Assembly (NCBI GenBank): GCA_034770075.1
Contig: CM068383.1
Coordinates: 46,209,222-46,273,221 of the forward strand
DNA: 64,000 bases
Direction: 5' to 3'
DNA from: Aralia elata
Taxonomy: Eukaryota > Streptophyta > Magnoliopsida > Apiales > Araliaceae
The translations under genes and the position numbers were made by a program. How positions within the stretch are numbered: position 1 is the first letter of the stretch; each line of letters begins with the position of its first letter. The notes beneath the pieces were generated by a model. The model had not been told where the DNA came from and did not search any database. It saw nothing but the letters and a program-made list of their open reading frames with translations. Positions 46,095 through 59,805 of this stretch are shown in pieces.

Positions 46095-48808
46095 CTGCAA
46101 TAAAGTCATGATATAGCAAGGATGAGTAACGAGTTTGCTCAGCAAGTTTAAAGTACAACAATAAGGATATATCATGACGGAAGGGATATAGAAAGAGATT
46201 TCAACAATAGAATTATCAGAAGCAATAAAAATAAATGCTTTTAGAACAATTGGTAGTCAAATAGACTTTGAACAATAACTTCCAAAGGAGTCAATAGCTA
46301 GTTGACCTTCTGGTTACTGGCTACAGAATGAGTACTTGAGGGGATCAGCCTCGCGTACACTATGTGTATGCATAACATTTAACTCTGCTATTTGTACCTT
46401 ATATACGGTATCTGGGGTACTCCCCTATAATAAAAGGGGTGTCCATTTAGTCTAAGAATCCTTACCATCGATTGGTTCGGATAGCTTTTATAAATTCTCA
46501 CATACTTGCCTGACCGAACAAGGGTTCAGACTTAACCATGAATAGTTCACAAATTTCTGAACTTAGATAAATATACGAATTCAAATGCACGAGTGCGAAT
46601 GTCAATAAATACAAAGATGTGGAATAATTTTAAAAGTAATTAGATCACTTAAGACATGCTTGGAGATAAGATTCAAGCTTAAAGAATAACTTGCAATAAT
46701 ATATATCTTTTGCACGAATTAAAAATAATGCATAAGGTTTAGAAATATTGCTCAATGTAAAAGTTGAGTAAGATAGAACTTGCCTGATTGCTCAGCTACA
46801 GATAAATTTAGCTTTAATTAATTGATCTTGAGTGACCTATCATTGGATAAAGTCGATCTATCAATTAGCATTGCGTAGTTGTATATCGATACGCTTACTT
46901 ATGCTATTTATTTAGCAAATGAGCAAACCACATAGCACACATAAGTTAAATAACTATCATTAATCATATAAGACACTTAATTGATCTTTAGGTTGATGAT
47001 TTAATTAATTAACAATATTTTTCTTAAGTGCTAAACACTTATTAAACCCTTAAACAATTAATTATAATTGTTTAATTAATGTGTTATTTAAACTTTCTTT
47101 ATTTTATTAATTCTATCTTCATTTAATTACTATTTAATATTAGTTAAATAGTAATTAATTAATTACCTTTAGTTATTATTTAATAATAAATAATAACTAA
47201 TTATATTTACATATTATTTGAATAATCAAATTATTAGTCGTATTTGTCTTTAATTATTAGTTAATAATGCTTATTTATTATTTATGATAATAAACAATTA
47301 ATTTATTAGTCTATTATTATTTAATATTAATTAAATAATAATTAATTTAATTGTATTGGTATTTAATTACTATTTAATATTAATTAAATAATAATTAAAT
47401 AATTATTACCCCTTATTTATTATTTAATCTTAATTAAATAATAAATAATTTATTTGTTAACTTTATTTTCCTTAATTATTATTTAACTAACATTGAATAA
47501 TAATTAATTATTATCCTTATTTATTATTTATTATTAAATAATAAATAATTAATTTATTAACTTTTATGTTAATTGAATAACCTTTAAATGAGTAATTATC
47601 ATTATTTATTACTTAATTTTATTTAAATAATAAATAATTAGTTTATTAATTTAAACACTATTTAATAATTATTTGATATTAATCAAATAATAATAGATTA
47701 ATTATTTAACCCCATTTATTATTTAATCTTAATTAAATAGTAAATAGTTAGTATATTATCACTAATTCTATTTAATTATTACTTAATATTGATTAAATAA
47801 TAATTAAATAGTTAATTACACTAAAAAAATATTTAATTAGTTTAATAATCAATTAGTAGTATTAACCTTTATCATTTAATAATTTTTAAATGATTTAAAT
47901 AGGTTTTAATCACTAATTAAACTAAACATCACTTAAGTACACTGAAAAATTACCAAATAAATATGATAATATTCTACATGATTTTAGAAAAATTTGGGTC
48001 CAAACGGAGTCGCCGGAACCGGCCGGAATAGTGCCGAACCGGTCGCCGGAAAATTGCGCCGGTTAGGTGAATAGTGAACCGGCAGGGGGTTTTGGTATTT
48101 TCGGACTTTTTTTTTCAGATTTAGGGTCCTTAGCGAAAACTTGAATAAGTTGAGATCTATAACTCCGATTGAGGTCCAGTCAGAATCGTTAGACTCGTAT
48201 CTTTCCGAACTACAAGATTCCATCATCAAAATATAAATTTGGACAAGTTTTGTACACTGAAATCAGCCCGAAAGTGGACTGGTCATACATGTTTTCCATC
48301 AACGGGGTGTTTTGGTTAAAAATCCATAACTCACTCGTTTTAACTTCTTTTTAAATGATTCTAACTAGGTTTTGTTCTTAACTTACCCATATATTACCAG
48401 AAAATTTAAAGTCCCAAAAATAATTTATAGATTTCAAAATGTGTAATTTGTTCGAACAAGTCACGTTCTAACCGTCGGTAAAAATTATTTCAAGCTTTTT
48501 GCTAGACTTTTCTTCCTAAACCCATACCATTACATATTTAAACTATATGATATCCTATACAAACATATGTAGCAAGATTCTAGGCATTTAAAACTTGAAC
48601 TTAACATATTATTAATAAAACATATTAAATCATTATTTCTTAGTACCTAGGTTTAAATCATGAGTTAAGCATTCTTTTAAAATAATGTAGATCTAACAAA
48701 ATAAAACCTAGATCCATACATACTTCATTCCTTTCATGGGCATCAAGAAATAAACATTTAAAACCCCAACACAAATAACTAGGGTTTGAAAGAGATGAAG
48801 ATCCATAC
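46095..48808 (-). other. Candidate LTR intron, 2,714 nt (Gypsy-2 3' LTR)
   Basis: Minus strand donor AAATCTAG|GTATGG at 48808 and acceptor TTTATTGCAG|CTAAACCC at 46095. The acceptor side matches Gypsy-1; the donor keeps GTAT despite unrelated surrounding U3/R sequence. Confidence 0.4.
47040..47850. repeat. AT-rich palindrome array, Gypsy-2 3' LTR
   Basis: Repeated TTATTATTTAATATTAATT and AAATAATAATTAA style hairpins, about ten units of varying length. Confidence 0.8.
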
Positions 48809-49904
48809 CTAGATTTAATGGCTATTCTTCTCTTCTTTCCAAAGTAGGTTGTAAATGGAGATAACATAAACAACCAAGATCTTCTCCTTCTTCTTCAAGG
48901 TTTGGACACCACCTTCTCTTTAATCTCTCAAGATTTGTTCTTGCCTTTCACCAAACTCTCTCTAACACTCTCTCAAGGTTTTAGAAAAATGAAGATACAA
49001 ATGACCACTCTTTAGCCTATTAACTAAATAAAAAGCAAGAACACCTATACTTGCCATCATGAAGCTAGTGAAAGACTTGTGTCACTAGGGTAGCTAGTTG
49101 ACACCTTAGGAAGCTATGTGACACCATAGGTAGCTACTTGACATCATAGGTAGCTACTATATCAAGTCTACAATTTCAACTTCCAAGACAACTAGTTACT
49201 TAATTAAATTAGGACTTTGAAAAGCAATTACCTCTCTTTCTCTTTAGTTGCACGGCAAGGAGGGGAAATTTGTCCCAAAAATATTGTCCCACTAGTTGCT
49301 TTAAATAATAAATTAATGTTACACCTTTAATTTATCAAGTGGCTATGTTTTGGACCACACATTAAATACCATTGGGCTTTCAATTTAAATGATTAGGCTA
49401 ATAAAATCCAAATCTATTTAATACCATATTGGGTCATTTAATTTAACCCAATGATTGATTAATTAATTTGTCACACTATTAATTACTACATCCATGACCA
49501 AATAAATAATTTGTCTTAGTTCCTTAATTAAATAAGTTAACCAATTAGTAATTGATTACTAATTGGACTATTAAATTTTTTATTATTCAATGTGACAATA
49601 TTCTCATTAATTAATACTTTTATTAATTAATTTACTCAATTCAATATACTAACTATATTCAATTTACTTGCATGATTAATTAGTAATTACTTTATCAATT
49701 TAATTGATATTAAACCTTAGGGCTTGTTCATTAATTTAACTATACTATTAGTGACTCCCTTTATTCAACTTAAATCAATTCATCACTTCGTCACGTAGGC
49801 TACCAATGTACACAAAGGTTCAAATAAGCACACAAACTAACTCATTAAAAATTAAATTTATATATTTAATTAATAACGACGTTTAAAATTTCACGGGCAT
49901 TACA

Positions 49905-49919
49905 TCCCTCCCCCCTTAT
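49905..49919 (-). other. Gypsy-2 polypurine tract
   Basis: Minus strand ATAAGGGGGGAGGGA directly before the LTR. Confidence 0.9.
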
Positions 49920-49951
49920 AAAAATTCCGTCCTCGGAATTGCAAAATAGGG

Positions 49952-52900
49952 TTACTCAAATAGAAACGGGTAATTTGCTTTCATCTTCTCTTCGAGTTCC
50001 CACGTAACTTCTTCGACTGCGTGATTCCTTCAGAAAACCTTGACGGAATAGATGATCTTATTCCTTAGTTCCTGTTCCTTCCTATCGAGTAACTGGACGG
50101 GAACTTCCTCGTACGATAAGTCCTTCTCGACTTGGATTGGTTCATAAGAGATAACGTGCTTGTAGTCTGGTTTATACGGTCACAACATTGACACATGAAA
50201 CACGTTGTGAATGTGCTCAAGTTCAGGAGGTAACGCTACCTCGTACGCCACTTCGCCGATCCGCCTCAAAATCTCGAACGATCCTATAAACCTAGGGCTC
50301 AATTTGCCCTTCTTCCCAAAACGGATCTTCCCCTTCCAGGGAGATTCCTTCAAAAACACAAGCTACCAACTTCAAAGTCCCTCTTCTGACGATGTAAGTC
50401 AGCATATTTCTTCTGGCGATCTTGAGCTGCTACCAGACGATTTCTGACCAGTTGTACTGTATCTGAAGTCTGCTGCACCATCTCAGGTCCCAGCAGTCTT
50501 CGCTCTCCAACCTCGTCCCAACACATCGGGGTTTGGCATTTCCTTCCATATAGCGCTTCGTACGGTGGCATGCCGATACTAGCATGATAGCTATTATTGT
50601 AAGCGAACTCCACCAGTGGCAAATGGTCATCCCAGCTGCCCTTTAAATCCATCACGACCGCCCGAAGCATATCTTCTAAGGTCTGGATTGTTCGCTCGCT
50701 CTGGCCGTCAGTTTGAGGAAGATACATCGTACTCAACCTCAATTGTGTTCCCATTCTTACCTGTAGACTTCTCCAAAAATTTGACGTGAAGCGCGGATCT
50801 CATTCCGATACAATAGATACTGGCACTCCATGACGCGATACAATCTCCTTGACGTAAAGTTTTGCTAACTGCTCCAGCTTATACCGTATCTTGATTGGTA
50901 GGAAATGAGCAGACTTGGTTAGACGATCCACAATTACCCAGATGGCGTCTAAACCCTTCTGTGTCGGTGGCAGACCCACCACAAAGTCCATTGTGATGTG
51001 CTCCCACTTCCACTCCGAAATCTCTAATGGTTGAAGCAGTCCGCTCGGTCGCTGGTGCTCTGCTTTAATTTGCTGACATGTCAGACATCGGCTGACGCAC
51101 TCTGCCACTTCTCGTTTCATATTCGGCCACCAAAAATACTGCCGCAAATCCCGATACATTTTCGTGCTTCTGGGATGTACTGAGTACCTCGTACTATGAG
51201 CTTCCTGAAGGATTTCTTCCCTTAACTCCGGATCCAACGGTACCCAGACTCTCCCTTCAAACCTTAGCAACCCTATGCTGTCAATCTTATACTTAAGCTC
51301 CTCGCCTTCGGCAATTCGCTTCTTTATTGAATCACAATCCTCATCCTTTTCTTGAGCCTCCTTGATTTGATCCAATAGGGTCGGGCTCACTGTCACTGTA
51401 AACAATTTCTCGTCCGTCTCCATCGGATACTGAATCTCCAATTCCAGACGTTCAAACTCCTTTATTAACTCTACCTGAGTTGTCAGTTTTATCAATTTCT
51501 CCCTGCCTTTCCTACTCAAAGCATCTGCCACTACATTTGCTTTGCCCGGATGGTACCGAATCTCACAGTCGTAATCCTTGATCAATTCTAATCATCGGCG
51601 CTGCCTCATGTTCAGCTCCTTCTGAGTGAAGATGTATTTCAGACTCTTGTGATCTGTATATATCTCACACCTCTCTCCATATAGATAGTGCCTCCATATT
51701 TTCAAAGCGAATACTACTACTGCTAACTCCAGGTCATGAGTCGGGTATCCCTTCTCATAGTCCTTTAACTGATGTGAAGCGTACGCAATGACCTTGCCGT
51801 GTTGCATTAGCACACAATCAAGACCCTTGTGTGACGCATCGCTGTACACTACGAAACCCCCAGTGTTGTCGGGTAAGGTCAACACTGGTGCTTGACTAAG
51901 TCTCTTCTTCAGCTCCATAAAACTTTCCTCACATTTCTCCGACCAAATGAACTTAACTGTTTTCCTGGTGAGATTGGTCAATGGCGATGCTATCTTCGAA
52001 AAATCTTGTATGAACCTTCGATAGTATCCCGCTAATCCTAAGAAACTCCTGATCTCTGTTGGCGTCTTCGGCTGTTCCCAGTTGATAACGGCTTCTACTT
52101 TTGCTGGGTCCACCGAAACACCATTCTTGTCGATGACGTGACCCAGAAATTGTACCCTCTACAACCAAAACTCACATTTAAAAAACTTTGCATACAACTT
52201 CTCCTTCCTGAGAGCTTCTAATACAATCTTCAAATGTTCAGCATGTTCCTCCTCTGTCTCTGAATACACCAAGATGTCATCAATGAATACGACTACGAAC
52301 TTGTCCAAGTACTGCTTGAACACTTTGTTCATCATATCCATGAATGCTGCTGGTGCATTCGTCAATCCAAATAACATTACCAGAAACTCGAAGTGCCCAT
52401 AACGAGTCCTGAATGCAGTCTTCGGGATATCTTCCTGCCTCACCTTCAGCTGATGATAGCCTGTTCTTAGGTCGATTTTTGAAAAGTATTTCGCTCCCTT
52501 AAGTTGATCAAACAGATCGTCAATCCTAGGAAGCGGATACCTATTCTTAATCGTAACTTTGTTCAACTCCCGGTAGTCGATACAAAGTCGCATAGAACCA
52601 TCTTTCTTCTTTACAAACAGAACTGGCGCTCCCCACGGGGACACGCTCGGTCTGATATAACCTTTATCTAATAGTTCCTACAGTTGCACCATCAACTCTT
52701 TCATCTCTACAGGTGCCATTCGATACGGCGGCTTCGATATTGGTGCGGTTCCCGGTACCAAGTTAATTACAAATTCTACCTCCCTATCCGGCGGCAATCC
52801 CGGAATTTCATCTGGGAAGACATCTGTGAATTCCCTTACGACAGGTATCTGACTCGGTTCTCCCTCGACTTGACGAGTATCAACCACGTGAGCTAAATAA

Positions 52901-54084
52901 CCTATACAACCCTTCCTCAGAAATCTCTTAGCTTGCATCATCGTTAGACAACAAGATTGTCTCAGCGATTTACTACCATAGAATACTACCTTCGACTTAT
53001 TAGAAGTCTTCAGGTGTACACACTTCTTCTTACAGTCGATGACTGCTCCGTGAATCGATAACCAATCCATTCCAAGGATCACATCGAACTCCCCTAAACG
53101 AATCGGTATCAAATCCACGCTGAGCTTAAATCCTCGCAACTCGGCACAACAATTCCTATGAATGCATTCTACGGGGATAATTTCCTTGTTTGCTACTTCT
53201 ACGTTCATAGGGTATTCCAACTTTTCACGAGGTAAGTCTAACCGTTTAGCAAATTCTTCAAAACAAAAGAGCAGGTAGCACCCGAATCGAATAACACATA
53301 AGCATTTATATCATTGATTGGAATGATACATGACACCACGTCCTTGGACCCTACGGCATCCTTCCTTGTGACCATCATGGCTTTTCTGATCTTGGTTGTG
53401 CTTTGTCAATGCTTCATTTCCTCCTCGGCAACGATTGCTTCCTTAAGTAACGTAGGAAATGTGTTGATCTGTAAAAGCACAACCTTACTATACGCCCAGG
53501 GCTTCAACCCTTGATCAAATCTCTTCGCTCGCCTAGCTCCGGTATCCACTTGGTGTGGATCAAACCTAGCTAGTTTGTTAAACTTCGTTGCGTACTCTGC
53601 TACTGACATATCATCTTGCTTCAGATCCAAGAACTTTATCTCCATACTTGCCTGCGTGCTTTCTAGAAAGTAATTTTTTTTTGAAAAACAGCTCCTTAAA
53701 ACGAGTCCACGCAGTCGCGCCTTCCCCAGCTCGGCTTCTATTCGCCTTCCACCAGTAATTTGACTCACCCTTCCTCATGAAAGTGGCAAACGAAGTCTTC
53801 TGTTCCTCGGTCACTCTTGCGACCTTGAAAACTTTCCCCATTTTTTCTACCCATGTCTGGGCTTCACTCGAATCCATATTCCCACGAAACTCCGGTGGTC
53901 CTAGTAATTTGAAACCCGTAAAGTTCGCCATGTGATTTCATGGCCAAACAACTGCAATGGCTGGTCTGCCTTGCATCGTTTCCTCTAACAAGTTCGCAAA
54001 GGTCCTCTTGGGGTCAGTCTGACCCTCCTCGTTATTCACTAACTCTTCCACCCTCGTGTATCGGGGTTGTCTCCTTGATGGCAT
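49952..54084 (-). pseudogene. Gypsy-2 gag-pol, multiply broken; zinc knuckles absent
   Basis: Homologous to the Gypsy-1 polyprotein from a gag start at 54084 to a TAA at 49952. Recognisable in order on the minus strand: gag capsid, protease (DSGATCSF near 53260-53290), reverse transcriptase (FIDDILVYS near 52270), RNase H (YSDAS near 51850), integrase (51190-50500) and the end of a chromodomain. Breaks: a TGA in gag near 53938; a frameshift at the nine-base T-run 53674-53682; loss of the segment between capsid and protease that holds three zinc knuckles in Gypsy-1 (only ~190 bp join them near 53300-53410); a one-base loss in the protease after CSF; stops at about 52678, 52159, 51592, 50800, 50184 and 50033; and a one-base loss near 50364. 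No functional polyprotein can be made. Confidence 0.92.
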
Positions 54085-55466
54085 TGTTTGTTCTAAACAA
54101 AACCTTACATAAATCCTTCTTGTTTTACACATCGTGCAAAATTCTACTGATGTTATCATTTAAGAGTCAAGGTACAAATCGATCACAATCAATCATGTAA
54201 TAATAATACCACATTTATATTCATACACCCCTTAGTGTGTCAAACACTTATAATTCCGGCATATTCCTATAAATGTTAACTATCCCATTAAGACACAAAA
54301 GATGGGATTAATAAGAACTGCATTCCCCTAGATCTGAAAAGTGGGGATGTATCATCATCATATAAACTCAAGGCACTTTTAGTAAATACTAATAAGCTCA
54401 TCTTAGTACCTCGTACTACTTACATCATATAGCATTCCTGATATCCACTTATCCCTCTGTTACTAACAACAAGATGGGATTCACATAACTACTCCACAAC
54501 TTACACAAAGTTGGGACTTACAACAGATATACTGCTAGCTGTACAAAAACTGAGATTCACATTTCTTACATGCATAGATATACTAGTACATATACATTGA
54601 CTACTATTCTTCATTCATTACGACTCACAAAGGTCTTATAACTCTCAGACTTAACCTTTCTTTCTTTCATTTCCTCCACATATTCCTTATATCGGGCTCC
54701 AATTGATCCTCCTTAGGGATTTCTATTATCTCATCATTCAGTTCCATCTCTAGATACTTTTTCCAGATCAGACACTAAATCTACCCTTGGTTCATTTCTT
54801 ATAATCTCTCCGTTGTCTCTCCTTTCTAATCATCAAAACAATCTAAATTGCCATCAGTCATCTCTTAAATTTTTTAATTTTTTTTGTGCATATAACATCA
54901 TTCATCTCAATACTCTCAACGTTTGCTTAACAACTCTATATGAGTCCATTACCTTTGTCTCACCTGACATTCCACCATAAAGCTTAATAACTTAACTAAC
55001 ACTTCAAAATATCGATATATTCATTATTTATCGAATGAATCATTTCCTTCTTGCAAACCTTAACCCAACAGATTTTAAGGTACCCTCTCTTCATCACAAA
55101 GAAACTCCATACCACATCACTCCAATATCTTATCTAATGAATAGCCACAAAAATTGATCAATAGAAACAAAATTGATCAATAGCATCAAATGATTAATCT
55201 AATTACCTCGAATATCTATAACTCCAGCTTACAATGGATCGTCCATACATAATGGTCTTCACTTTACCATATTATCTCATCAATACACATTCCTCAAATT
55301 ATCCACAAGCTTAGTAACACCAACGTATGATCCAAATCCTCAATTTTAAGATCATAATAAATTTCTACCTAAAAATAACTCTATATGAGTTCTATCCCCT
55401 TTTATTCCTCTATATTCTCTCAGGTTATAGCCTAAGGACTCTTTCTCCTAAGGGTTATAACCTATA
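54085..55466 (-). other. Gypsy-2 leader, no extra frame
   Basis: About 1.4 kb between PBS and gag. Unlike Gypsy-1, no acidic coiled-coil frame is present; the sequence is AT-rich with many stops in all frames. Confidence 0.6.
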
Positions 55467-55479
55467 GCTCTGATACCAA
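55467..55479 (-). other. Gypsy-2 primer binding site (tRNA-iMet)
   Basis: Minus strand TTGGTATCAGAGC, two bases inside the 5' LTR end. Confidence 0.92.
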
Positions 55480-55793
55480 CCTGTGACGCCCCCAAATTCG
55501 GGTCTCCAAATACCCGGATCCGGTCATCACGATCCACTACAAACATTCACCTCTAACAACATATGGTAACTAAAATGCGGAATATAATAAACATACATTG
55601 TTCAGTACAAAGGTGTTACTAGTCCCAAAATACAAAAACCTTAAACACTTACACAAATCCATACCCTAAATAAATATCAGGGTTTAAATTACATTAACAG
55701 TAATTAACTACGCATAAGTTTAAAATCTGTTACATGAAGTCTATTACTTCATCTTTTCTTTCCCTTTGTTCTTCCCTGACGTCTCGGGTTTAG

Positions 55794-58505
55794 CTGTAAT
55801 GAAGTCATGATATAGCAAGGATGAGCAACGAGTTTGCTCAGCAAGTTTAAAGTACAACAATAAGGATATATCATGACGGAAGGGATATAGAAAGAGATTT
55901 CAACAATAGAATTATCAGAAGCAATAAAAATAAATGCTTTTAGAACAATTGGTAGTCAAATAGACTTTGAACAATAACTTCCAAAGGAGTCAATAGCTAG
56001 TTGACCCTCTGGTTACTGGCTACAGAATGAGTACTTGAGGGGATCAGCCTCGCGTACGCTATGTGTATGCATAACATTTAACTCTGCTATTTGTACCTTA
56101 TATACGGTATCTGGGGTACTCCCCTATAATAAAAGGGGTGTCCATTTAGTCTAAGAATCCTTACCATCGATTGATTCAGATATCTTTTATAAATTCTCAC
56201 ATACTTGCCTGACCGAACAAGGGTTCAGACTTAACCATGAATAGTTCACAAATTTCTGAACTTAGATAAATATACGAATTCAAATGCACGAGTGCGAATG
56301 TCAATAAATACAAAGATGTGGAATAATTTTAAAAGTAATTAGACCACTTAAGACATGCTTGGAGATAAGATTCAAGCTTAAAGAATAACTTGCAATAATA
56401 TATATCTTTTGCACGAATTAAAAATAATGCATAAGGTTTAGAAATATTGCTCAATGTAAAAGTTGAGTAAGATAGAACTTGCCTGATTGCTCAGCTACAG
56501 ATAAATTTAGCTTTAATTAATTGATCTTGAGTGACCTATCATTGGATAAAGTCGATCTATCAATTAGCATTGCGTAGTTGTATATCGATACACTTACTTA
56601 TGCTATTTATTTAGCAAATGAGCAAATCACATAGCACACATAAGTTAATAAACTATCATTAATCATATAAGACACTTAATTGATCTTTAGGTTGATGATT
56701 TAATTAATTAACAATATTTTTCTTAAGTGCTAAACACTTATTAAACCCTTAAACAATTAATTATAATTATTTAATTAATGTGTTATTTAAACTTTCTTTA
56801 TTTTATTAATTCTATCTTCATTTAATTACTATTTAATATTAGTTAAATAGTAATTAATTAATTACCTTTAGTTATTATTTAATAATAAATAATAACTAAT
56901 TATATTTACATATTATTTGAATAATCAAATTATTAGTCGTATTTGTCTTTAATTATTAGTTAATAATGCTTATTTATTATTTATGATAATAAATAATTAA
57001 TTTATTAGTCTATTATTATTTAATATTAATTAAATAATAATTAATTTAATTGTATTGGTATTTAATTACTATTTAATATTAATTAAATAATAATTAAATA
57101 ATTATTACCCCTTATTTATTATTTAATCTTAATTAAATAATAAATAATTTATTTATTAAATTTATTTTCCTTAATTATTATTTAATTAACATTGAATAAT
57201 AATTAATTATTATCCTTATTTATTATTTATTATTAAATAATAAATAATTAATTTATTAACTTTTATGTTAATTGAATAACCTTTAAATGAGTAATTATCA
57301 TTATTTATTACTTAATCTTATTTAAATAATAAATAATTAGTTTATTAATTTAAACACTATTTAATAATTATTTGATATTAATCAAATAATAATAGATTAA
57401 TTATTTAACCCCATTTATTATTTAATCTTAATTAAATAGTAAATAGTTAGTATATTATCACTAATTCTATTTAATTATTACTTAATATTGATTAAATAAT
57501 AATTAAATAGTTAATTACACTAAAAAAATATTTAATTAGTTTAATAATCATTAGTAGTATTAACCTTTATCATTTAATAATTTTTAAATGATTTAAATAG
57601 GTTTTAATCACTAATTAAACTAAACATCACTTAAGTACACTGAAAAATTACCAAATAAATATGATAATATTCTACATGATTTTAGAAAAATTTGGGTCCA
57701 AACGGGGTCGCCGGAATCGGCCGGAATAGTGCCGAACCGGTCGCCGGAAAATTGCGCCGGTTCGGTGAATAGTGAACCGGCAGGGGCTTTTGGTATTTTC
57801 GGACTTTTTTTCCAGATTTAGGGTCCTTAGCGAAAACTTGAATAACTTGAGATCTATAACTCCGATTGAGGTCCAGTCAGAATCGTTAGACTCGTATCTT
57901 TCCGAACTACAAGATTACATCATCAAAATACAAATTTGGACAAGTTTTGTACACTGAAATCAGCCCGAAAGTGGACTGGTCATACATGTTTTCCATCAAC
58001 GGGGTGTTTTGGTTAAAAATCCATAACTCACTCGTTTTAACTTCTTTTTAAATGATTCTAACTAGGTTTTGTTCTTAACTTACCCATATATTACCAGAAA
58101 ATTTAAAGTCCCAAAAATAATTTATAGATTTCAAAATGTGTAATTTGTTCGAACAAGTCACGTTCTAACCGTCGGTAAAAATTATTTCAAGCTTTTTGCT
58201 AGACTTTTCTTCCTAAACCCATACCATTACATATTTAAACTATATGATATCCTATACAAACATATGTAGCAAGATTCTAGGCATTTAAAACTTGAACTTA
58301 ACATATTATTAATAAAACATATTAAATCATTATTTCTTAGTACCTAGGTTTAAATCATGAGTTAAGCATTCTTTTAAAATAATGTAGATATAACAAAATG
58401 AAACCTAGATCCATACATACTTCATTCCTTTCATGGGCATCAAGAAATAAACATTTAAAACCCCAACACAAATAACTAGGGTTTGAAAGAGATGAAGATC
58501 CATAC
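55794..58505 (-). other. Candidate LTR intron, 2,712 nt (Gypsy-2 5' LTR)
   Basis: Donor AG|GTATGG at 58505, acceptor TTCATTACAG|CTAAACCC at 55794. The C-to-T change in the acceptor leaves the AG intact. Confidence 0.4.
56740..57560. repeat. AT-rich palindrome array, Gypsy-2 5' LTR
   Basis: Copy of 47040-47850 with a handful of differences. Confidence 0.8.
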
Positions 58506-59601
58506 CTAGATTTAATGGCTATTCTTCTCTTCTTTCCAAAGTAGGATGTAAATGGAGATAACATAAACAACCAAGATCTTCTCCTTCTTCTTCAAGGTTT
58601 GGACACCACCTTCTCTTTAATCTCTCAAGATTTGTTCTTGCCTTTCACCAAACTCTCTCTAACACTCTCTCAAGGTTTTAGAAAAATGAAGATACAAATG
58701 ACCACTCTTTAGCCTATTAACTAAATAAAAAGCAAGAACACCTATACTTGCCATCATGAAGCTAGTGAAAGACTTGTGTCACTAGGGTAGCTAGTTGACA
58801 CCTTAGGAAGCTATTTGACACCATAGGTAGCTACTTGACATCATAGGTAGCTACTATATCAAGTCTACAATTTCAACTTCCAAGACAACTAGTTACTTAA
58901 TTAAATTAGGACTTTGAAAAGCAACTACCTCTCTTTCTCTTTAGTTGCACGGCAAGGAGGGGAAATTTGTCCCAAAAATATTGTCCCACTAGTTGCTTTA
59001 AATAATAAATTAATGTTACACCTTTAATTTATCAAGTGGCTATGTTTTGGACCACACATTAAATACCATTGGGCTTTCAATTTAAATGATTAGGCTAATA
59101 AAATCCAAATCTATTTAATACCATATTGGGTCATTTAATTTAACCCAATGATTGATTAATTAATTTGTCACACTATTAATTACTACATCCATGACCAAAT
59201 AAATAATTTGTCTTAGTTCCTTAATTAAATAAGTTAACCACTTAGTAATTGATTACTAATTGGACTATTAAATTTTTTATTATTCAATGTGACAATATTC
59301 TCATTAATTAATACTTTTATTAATTAATTTACTCAATTCAATATACTAACTATATTCAATTTACTTGCATGATTAATTAGTAATTACTTTATCAATTTAA
59401 TTGATATTAAACCTTAGGGCTTGTTCATTAATTTAACTATACTATTAGTGACTCCCTTTATTCAACTTAAATCAATTCATCACTTCGTCACGTAGGCTAC
59501 CAATGTACACAAAGGTTCAAATAAGCACACAAACTAACTCATTAAAAATTAAATTTATATATTTAATTAATAACGACGTTTAAAATTTCACGGGCATTAC
59601 A

Positions 59602-59803
59602 TTGGGTCTTATGATTAAGAACATCAATCCCAAAATGTTTAAAAATAGGTGTCAGGAGAAGACCATAACCCAGATAGTTGTTATGATAGCAGAATTCAAA
59701 AGAAGTCAACAAAAAGTATGGAAGACTGTATGGTATGCACTCAGTTAAAACACATTTCATGAGTTCTAAGTCAAAAGGATGTATCTGTGATGATCTGAGT
59801 TTT
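59602..59803 (-). pseudogene. Copia-A env-like extra frame, N-terminal-side part
   Basis: A minus-strand open frame of about 66 codons, opening after a TGA at 59805-59803 and ending at the Gypsy-2 junction. The LGYGLLLTPIFKHFGID stretch resembles a block in plant transposon proteins often found as the extra env-like frame of copia elements (Transposase_32-type; from memory, not checked). At the junction the codon phase continues into 45782 on the other side once one TTGGG copy is discounted, so Gypsy-2 broke an open frame. Sequence beyond 59805 does not continue it; a splice site (ACTCAG on the minus strand) or a further rearrangement may lie there. Confidence 0.55.
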
Positions 59804-59805
59804 CA

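Larger units (their letters stand above)
45783..49904 (-). repeat. Gypsy-2 3' LTR (4,122 bp)
   Basis: Minus strand starts TGTAATGCCCGTG at 49904 and ends GGGGGCGTCACA at 45783. The first part (U3) is unlike Gypsy-1; the last ~1.1 kb is closely similar to it. Confidence 0.96.
45783..59601 (-). mobile_element. Gypsy-2: Tekay-type Ty3/gypsy retrotransposon, 13,819 bp
   Basis: A perfect target duplication TTGGG flanks it (45778-45782 and 59602-59606). LTRs of 4,122 and 4,120 bp differ at about 35 sites (roughly 0.85%, hand count). PBS, PPT and pol order match Gypsy-1, to which pol is closely similar, but it lies on the opposite strand. It interrupts the env-like frame of Copia-A. Its coding region is heavily damaged. 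Confidence 0.96.
55482..59601 (-). repeat. Gypsy-2 5' LTR (4,120 bp)
   Basis: Near-identical partner of 45783-49904. It contains the same palindrome array (about 56740-57560) and candidate intron. Confidence 0.96.

Noticed and set aside
48658..48873. 71-codon minus-strand frame, also present at 58355-58570
   Set aside because: Present twice because it lies in both Gypsy-2 LTRs. It spans the candidate donor site and has no recognised domain.
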